Below are positions 1 through 5,442 of a stretch of DNA of 5,442 bases, piece by piece. The DNA is from Betaproteobacteria bacterium. GTDB lineage: Bacteria > Pseudomonadota > Gammaproteobacteria > Burkholderiales > Rhodocyclaceae. Under the pieces are notes generated by a model, which saw only the letters and a list, made by a program, of their open reading frames with translations, had not been told where the DNA came from and ran no database searches. A program made the translations under genes and the position numbers. The DNA is taken from assembly GCA_016880375.1 (NCBI GenBank), contig JAEHDO010000363.1:1-5442 (forward strand). The letters run 5' to 3'. The stretch's first letter is position 1, and each line of letters starts with the position of its first letter.

Positions 1-1215
<1,215 letters not shown>

Positions 1216-1220
1216 GGTGT

Positions 1221-1226
1221 CTCTCC
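1221..1226 (-). promoter_or_regulatory. Ribosome binding site of boxB
   Basis: The minus strand reads GGAGAG five bases before the boxB ATG, inside the 16 bp boxC-boxB gap. Its position fixes the boxB start at 1215 and allows translation independent of boxC. Confidence 0.75.
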
Positions 1227-1231
1227 GTTGT

Positions 1232-2872
<1,641 letters not shown>

Positions 2873-2879
2873 CACTGTG

Positions 2880-2884
2880 CCTCC
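2880..2884 (-). promoter_or_regulatory. Ribosome binding site of boxC
   Basis: The minus strand reads GGAGG seven bases before the ATG at 2872. This supports the 546-residue BoxC start over the in-frame ATG 39 bp upstream. Confidence 0.75.
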
Positions 2885-2914
2885 GGTTGGGTTGCTCGCT
2901 CCGTCCGGCACAGC

Positions 2915-2944
2915 AATATAGTGCAGGCAGAAGCTTTAAGTCGA
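2915..2944 (-). promoter_or_regulatory. Possible internal promoter with TGCA operator ahead of boxCB
   Basis: On the minus strand TCGACT (complement of 2939-2944, 4 of 6 to the -35 consensus) is followed after 18 bases by TATATT (complement of 2915-2920, 5 of 6 to the -10 consensus). The 9-mer TGCACTATA (complement of 2917-2925) overlaps the -10 and occurs again in the divergent region at 3887-3895. TGCA is the core element reported for BzdR/BoxR operators. The inferred role is a BoxR-controlled secondary promoter for boxC and boxB. The -35 overlaps the boxR stop codon and is weak, so this remains a prediction. Confidence 0.4.
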
Positions 2945-3829
2945 AATATTGTACATATTCTGCAGCTCTTCTTGACTTGCGTCAACTGTTTTGTTTGAGG
3001 TGTCAATAATCGAGTCGGCCAGGCCGTACAGATCGTTGCGTTCGGCCAGGATCCGGCGCAGGTCGGCCATGGCCTCTTCGCGGCCGGTCATCGGCCGCAG
3101 GTCGCCTTGGGCGATGACGCGCTGCATGTGCTCTTCCGGGCTGGCCCTGATCCAGACCGTGTAGCAGGCGGAGCGCAGCAGCTCGTAGGTGGGGGCTTCG
3201 GTGACGAGGCCGCCGCCGGCGGCGATGACGACATGCTCGTGGTGCTCGATGATGCGTTCCAGGCAGCGCTTCTCGAAGCGGCGGTAGGCGTTCTGGCCGT
3301 AGAGGGAAAATATTTCCGAGCCGGGCACCCCGGCCTCGCGCTCGATTTCATCGTCGAGCTCGACGAAGGGCACGCCGAGGTGATCGGCCAGGCTGCGGCC
3401 GAGGGTGGATTTGCCGGCGCCGCGCAGGCCGATCAGCGCCACGCGCTGTCGCCGCTCCAGCGGATCCTGCTCGCCGAAGGCGCTGGTGAGGATGGCCTTC
3501 GCCTGCGTCAGCTTTTTCGGCGAGAGTTTCTCCAGGTACTGGATCAGCAGGGTCAGCTCGATCGGCTGGCTGTCGCGCTCGCCCAGCAGTTCGGTCAGCG
3601 GGCAGTCGAGCGCGGCTGCCACCTGGCGCAGGAGCAGGATGGAGATGTTGCCCTGGCCGCCTTCCAGCTGGGCCAGGTAGCGTTCCGAGACCCCGGATTT
3701 GCCGGCCAGCGCCTTGCGCGACAAGCCGAGGCGCGTGCGCGCATCGCGCACGCGGGCGCCGAGCTGCTGCAGGTAGGAATGCTCGCTATCCTGGGTTTCG
3801 GCGGATGCTGCGGAGGGCTCGGCCGTCAT
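2936..3829 (-). CDS. boxR: BoxR/BzdR-type benzoyl-CoA-responsive transcriptional regulator
   Basis: The 297-residue protein has the fused architecture of BoxR/BzdR. An XRE-type helix-turn-helix lies at about residues 20-83 (recognition region SGVSERYLAQLEGGQGNIS), then a linker at about 84-128, then a shikimate-kinase-like domain from 129 to the end. That domain keeps the P-loop GLRGAGKST (134-142), the VELDDEIE segment (D159/D160), the YRRFEKRCLE stretch, the IAAGGGLV turn and the lid-like RPMTGREE. In the family, benzoyl-CoA binds this domain and relieves repression of the benzoate genes. The start at 3829 is preferred because a purine-rich AAGGGGG lies seven bases upstream. The longer frame from 3871 has no ribosome site and begins only about 19 bp from the candidate -10. 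boxR leads the operon with boxC 63 bp downstream, which implies autoregulation. Its last 70 bases are AT-richer than its body. A stand-alone shikimate kinase is excluded by the HTH and context. Confidence 0.93.
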   Translation of the reverse strand: MTAEPSAASAETQDSEHSYLQQLGARVRDARTRLGLSRKALAGKSGVSERYLAQLEGGQGNISILLLRQVAAALDCPLTELLGERDSQPIELTLLIQYLEKLSPKKLTQAKAILTSAFGEQDPLERRQRVALIGLRGAGKSTLGRSLADHLGVPFVELDDEIEREAGVPGSEIFSLYGQNAYRRFEKRCLERIIEHHEHVVIAAGGGLVTEAPTYELLRSACYTVWIRASPEEHMQRVIAQGDLRPMTGREEAMADLRRILAERNDLYGLADSIIDTSNKTVDASQEELQNMYNIST

Positions 3830-3836
3830 GGTTTTT

Positions 3837-3843
3837 CCCCCTT
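3837..3843 (-). promoter_or_regulatory. Ribosome binding site of boxR
   Basis: The minus strand reads AAGGGGG, then AAAAACC, then the ATG at 3827-3829. The match to the anti-Shine-Dalgarno is moderate but the 7-base spacing is ideal. It decides the start of BoxR in favour of the 297-residue form. Confidence 0.55.
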
Positions 3844-3886
3844 GGGTTCGGATACCTGATTGACTTGGCATAATGACACAAGATGA

Positions 3887-3895
3887 TGCACTATA
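3887..3895 (+). promoter_or_regulatory. Candidate BoxR operator TGCACTATA over the boxR -10
   Basis: The 9-mer TGCACTATA recurs in the boxR-boxC gap (complement of 2917-2925). Its TGCA matches the core reported for BzdR-family operators. It overlaps the extended -10 proposed for boxR, so occupancy would block that promoter. In both gaps a TGCC follows 10-11 bases after the TGCA. The assignment to BoxR is inferred from the motif and the adjacent regulator gene. Confidence 0.5.
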
Positions 3896-3898
3896 ACA
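3890..3898 (-). promoter_or_regulatory. Extended -10 promoter of the boxR-boxC-boxB operon
   Basis: The minus strand reads TGTTATAGT, a TG-n extended -10 with TATAGT matching TATAAT at five of six positions. No good -35 lies 16-18 bases upstream, which extended -10 promoters can tolerate. Initiation near 3882-3884 would leave a leader of about 55 bases before the boxR ATG. A TGCA element overlaps its downstream edge. Confidence 0.45.
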
Positions 3899-3899
3899 C

Positions 3900-3927
3900 T
3901 TGCCATATTGTTTTTATGCATTAAACT
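3900..3927 (+). promoter_or_regulatory. Candidate promoter of the DUF4863 gene-benzoate-CoA ligase operon
   Basis: TTGCCA (3900-3905, 5 of 6 to TTGACA) is followed after 16 bases by TAAACT (3922-3927, 4 of 6 to TATAAT). A TGCA at 3917-3920 lies within the spacer, a position suited to repression. Initiation near 3934 would place the upstream ATG at 3949 almost at the 5' end of the message, which favours the start at 3991. A second possibility is the extended -10 TGGCATAAT at 3866-3874. Confidence 0.4.
3917..3920 (+). promoter_or_regulatory. Second TGCA element, within the rightward promoter spacer
   Basis: This TGCA is embedded in the palindrome ATGCAT (3916-3921), exactly 30 bp from the first TGCA at 3887. 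Thirty bp is near three helical turns, so the two sites would face the same side of the DNA. A four-base motif is weak on its own; spacing and context give it what weight it has. Confidence 0.3.
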
Positions 3928-3961
3928 GGGCAAAAGACACCCGGATGGATGAGAACTATAC

Positions 3962-3965
3962 TGCA
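3962..3965 (+). promoter_or_regulatory. Third TGCA element, in the leader of the rightward operon
   Basis: This TGCA is 45 bp from the second and lies downstream of the proposed start of transcription but upstream of the preferred start codon at 3991. BzdR-regulated promoters are reported to carry several operator regions, some downstream of the transcription start. It could also be chance. Confidence 0.25.
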
Positions 3966-3975
3966 AACTGTTTTT

Positions 3976-3980
3976 AAGGG
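3976..3980 (+). promoter_or_regulatory. Ribosome binding site supporting the 3991 start
   Basis: AAGGG lies ten bases before the ATG at 3991. The in-frame ATG at 3949 has no purine-rich stretch at a suitable distance. The spacing is slightly long, so the evidence is moderate. Confidence 0.45.
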
Positions 3981-3990
3981 CCAAGCCGAA

Positions 3991-4464
3991 ATGGGAAATA
4001 TCACCGTCGAGGAATTCACCACACTGATTGCCGGCATTACCGGACGCCTTGCCGGGCGGACGCTGGACGGCGAAATGGATGCCTGGCTGAACGCCGAAAT
4101 CCCGGCTGACGGCACGGCGTTCAAGCGCATCTTCGAAGCCTGCCAGGCGGCCATCGCCGCCGGCTGGATGTGCAACCGCGAAGCCGGCGGCATCAAGTTC
4201 AGCCGGGTCATCAAGCCCTGCGACGCCATCCACGGCTTCAGCGTCGACGTCGTCGAGATGAACGACTGCAAGGGGCCGCACCACCGCCACCCCAACGGCG
4301 AGATCGACATGATCATGCCGCTCGATGCCGGCGCGCAGTTCGACGGCCGCGGCAAGGGCTGGCTGGTCTATCCCGCCGGCCACGCGCATTTCCCGACCGT
4401 CAGCGGCGGCAAGGCCATCGTGCTCTACCTGCTGCCGGGCGGCGCGATAGAATTCACCAAATAA
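3991..4464 (+). CDS. DUF4863 family cupin-like protein (4-hydroxylaminobenzoate lyase-like)
   Basis: The 157-residue soluble protein resembles, from memory of the family, DUF4863, whose characterised member PnbB converts 4-hydroxylaminobenzoate to protocatechuate and ammonia. An N-terminal helical segment (about 1-65) includes FKRIFEACQAAIAAGWMC. A beta-rich part follows with two cupin-type motifs: HRHPNGE (98-104, the HxHx3E pattern) and PAGHAH (128-133, the PxGxxH pattern). H98, H100, E104 and H133 are therefore candidate metal ligands. No signal peptide or membrane segment is visible. The start at 3991 is chosen for its upstream AAGGG; an in-frame ATG at 3949 would add 14 residues. The gene is 32 bp upstream of benzoate-CoA ligase on the same strand and divergent from boxR, so it belongs to the benzoate regulon. 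No recognised box pathway step needs it. Family placement is fairly sure, the exact reaction is not. Confidence 0.82.
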   Translation: MGNITVEEFTTLIAGITGRLAGRTLDGEMDAWLNAEIPADGTAFKRIFEACQAAIAAGWMCNREAGGIKFSRVIKPCDAIHGFSVDVVEMNDCKGPHHRHPNGEIDMIMPLDAGAQFDGRGKGWLVYPAGHAHFPTVSGGKAIVLYLLPGGAIEFTK

Positions 4465-4484
4465 AGCCGGCGAACGGTACACAC

Positions 4485-4493
4485 AAGGAGGAG
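4485..4493 (+). promoter_or_regulatory. Strong ribosome binding site of the benzoate-CoA ligase gene
   Basis: AAGGAGGAG contains a complete AGGAGG five bases before the ATG at 4497. It is the best Shine-Dalgarno in the window, suggesting high ligase synthesis relative to the upstream gene. Confidence 0.85.
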
Positions 4494-4496
4494 AAC

Positions 4497-5442
<946 letters not shown>

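Larger units (their letters stand above)
3865..3907 (+). repeat. TTG(G/C)CATA direct repeat in the divergent control region
   Basis: TTGGCATA (3865-3872) and TTGCCATA (3900-3907) are two 8-base copies with one mismatch, 35 bp apart. They flank the TGCA element at 3887. The central TGGCA/TGCCA parts also form an inverted repeat. They may be half-sites for a regulator or may simply be promoter hexamers; the sequence alone does not tell. Confidence 0.35.

Noticed and set aside
2972..2985. TTGAC-TTGC-GTCAA hairpin as a transcription terminator.
   Set aside because: The stem is only five base pairs, has no T-run following on the minus strand and lies inside the boxR coding region.
3107..3859. A 250-residue plus-strand frame opposite boxR.
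   Set aside because: It has the composition of an antisense shadow, and BoxR domains are clear on the other strand.
3829..3871. Longer BoxR start at 3871 adding MPSQSGIRTQGGKT.
   Set aside because: There is no Shine-Dalgarno before it, and it begins only about 19 bp from the proposed -10, leaving a leader of about a dozen bases. The ATG at 3829 has a suitably spaced purine tract.
3826..4482. A 218-residue minus-strand frame spanning the divergent promoter and the DUF4863 gene.
   Set aside because: It runs through AT-rich intergenic DNA and opposite conserved cupin motifs, with no ribosome site or domain.

Overview
The window carries five genes of the aerobic 'box' pathway, which degrades benzoate through CoA-bound epoxide intermediates. 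The very high GC content, strong G/C third-position bias, BoxR-type regulator and gene content suggest a betaproteobacterium of the Azoarcus/Thauera/Aromatoleum (Rhodocyclales) type. That placement is an inference from gene content, since no rRNA or other taxonomic marker is present.

Leftward operon (minus strand): boxR (2936-3829), then boxC (1232-2872), then boxB (1-1215, which runs off the left edge). BoxR is a transcription factor with an XRE-type helix-turn-helix joined to a shikimate-kinase-like domain. BoxB is the diiron benzoyl-CoA 2,3-epoxidase and BoxC is the ring-opening dihydrolase of the crotonase superfamily. The BoxB reductase partner gene boxA is not in the window and would be expected further left. 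boxC and boxB are 16 bp apart. boxR and boxC are 63 bp apart, and that gap holds a possible internal promoter and operator.

Divergent control region (3830-3990): an AT-rich 161 bp segment with three TGCA elements (the core reported for BzdR/BoxR operators), an extended -10 facing boxR, a promoter-like pair facing right, and a TTG(G/C)CATA direct repeat. The 9-mer TGCACTATA occurs here and again in the boxR-boxC gap. In each case it overlaps or abuts a candidate minus-strand -10, although it lies on opposite strands at the two places.

Rightward operon (plus strand): a small cupin-like protein of the DUF4863 / 4-hydroxylaminobenzoate-lyase-like family (3991-4464), then benzoate-CoA ligase (4497-5442, cut by the right edge) behind a very strong ribosome binding site.

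Working model: the ligase makes benzoyl-CoA, benzoyl-CoA releases BoxR from its operators, BoxB (with BoxA) epoxidises the ring, and BoxC opens it hydrolytically to 3,4-dehydroadipyl-CoA semialdehyde and formate. The DUF4863 protein is the one member without an obvious pathway step and is the best candidate for something undescribed. No tRNA, rRNA, CRISPR array, insertion sequence or clear terminator was seen.
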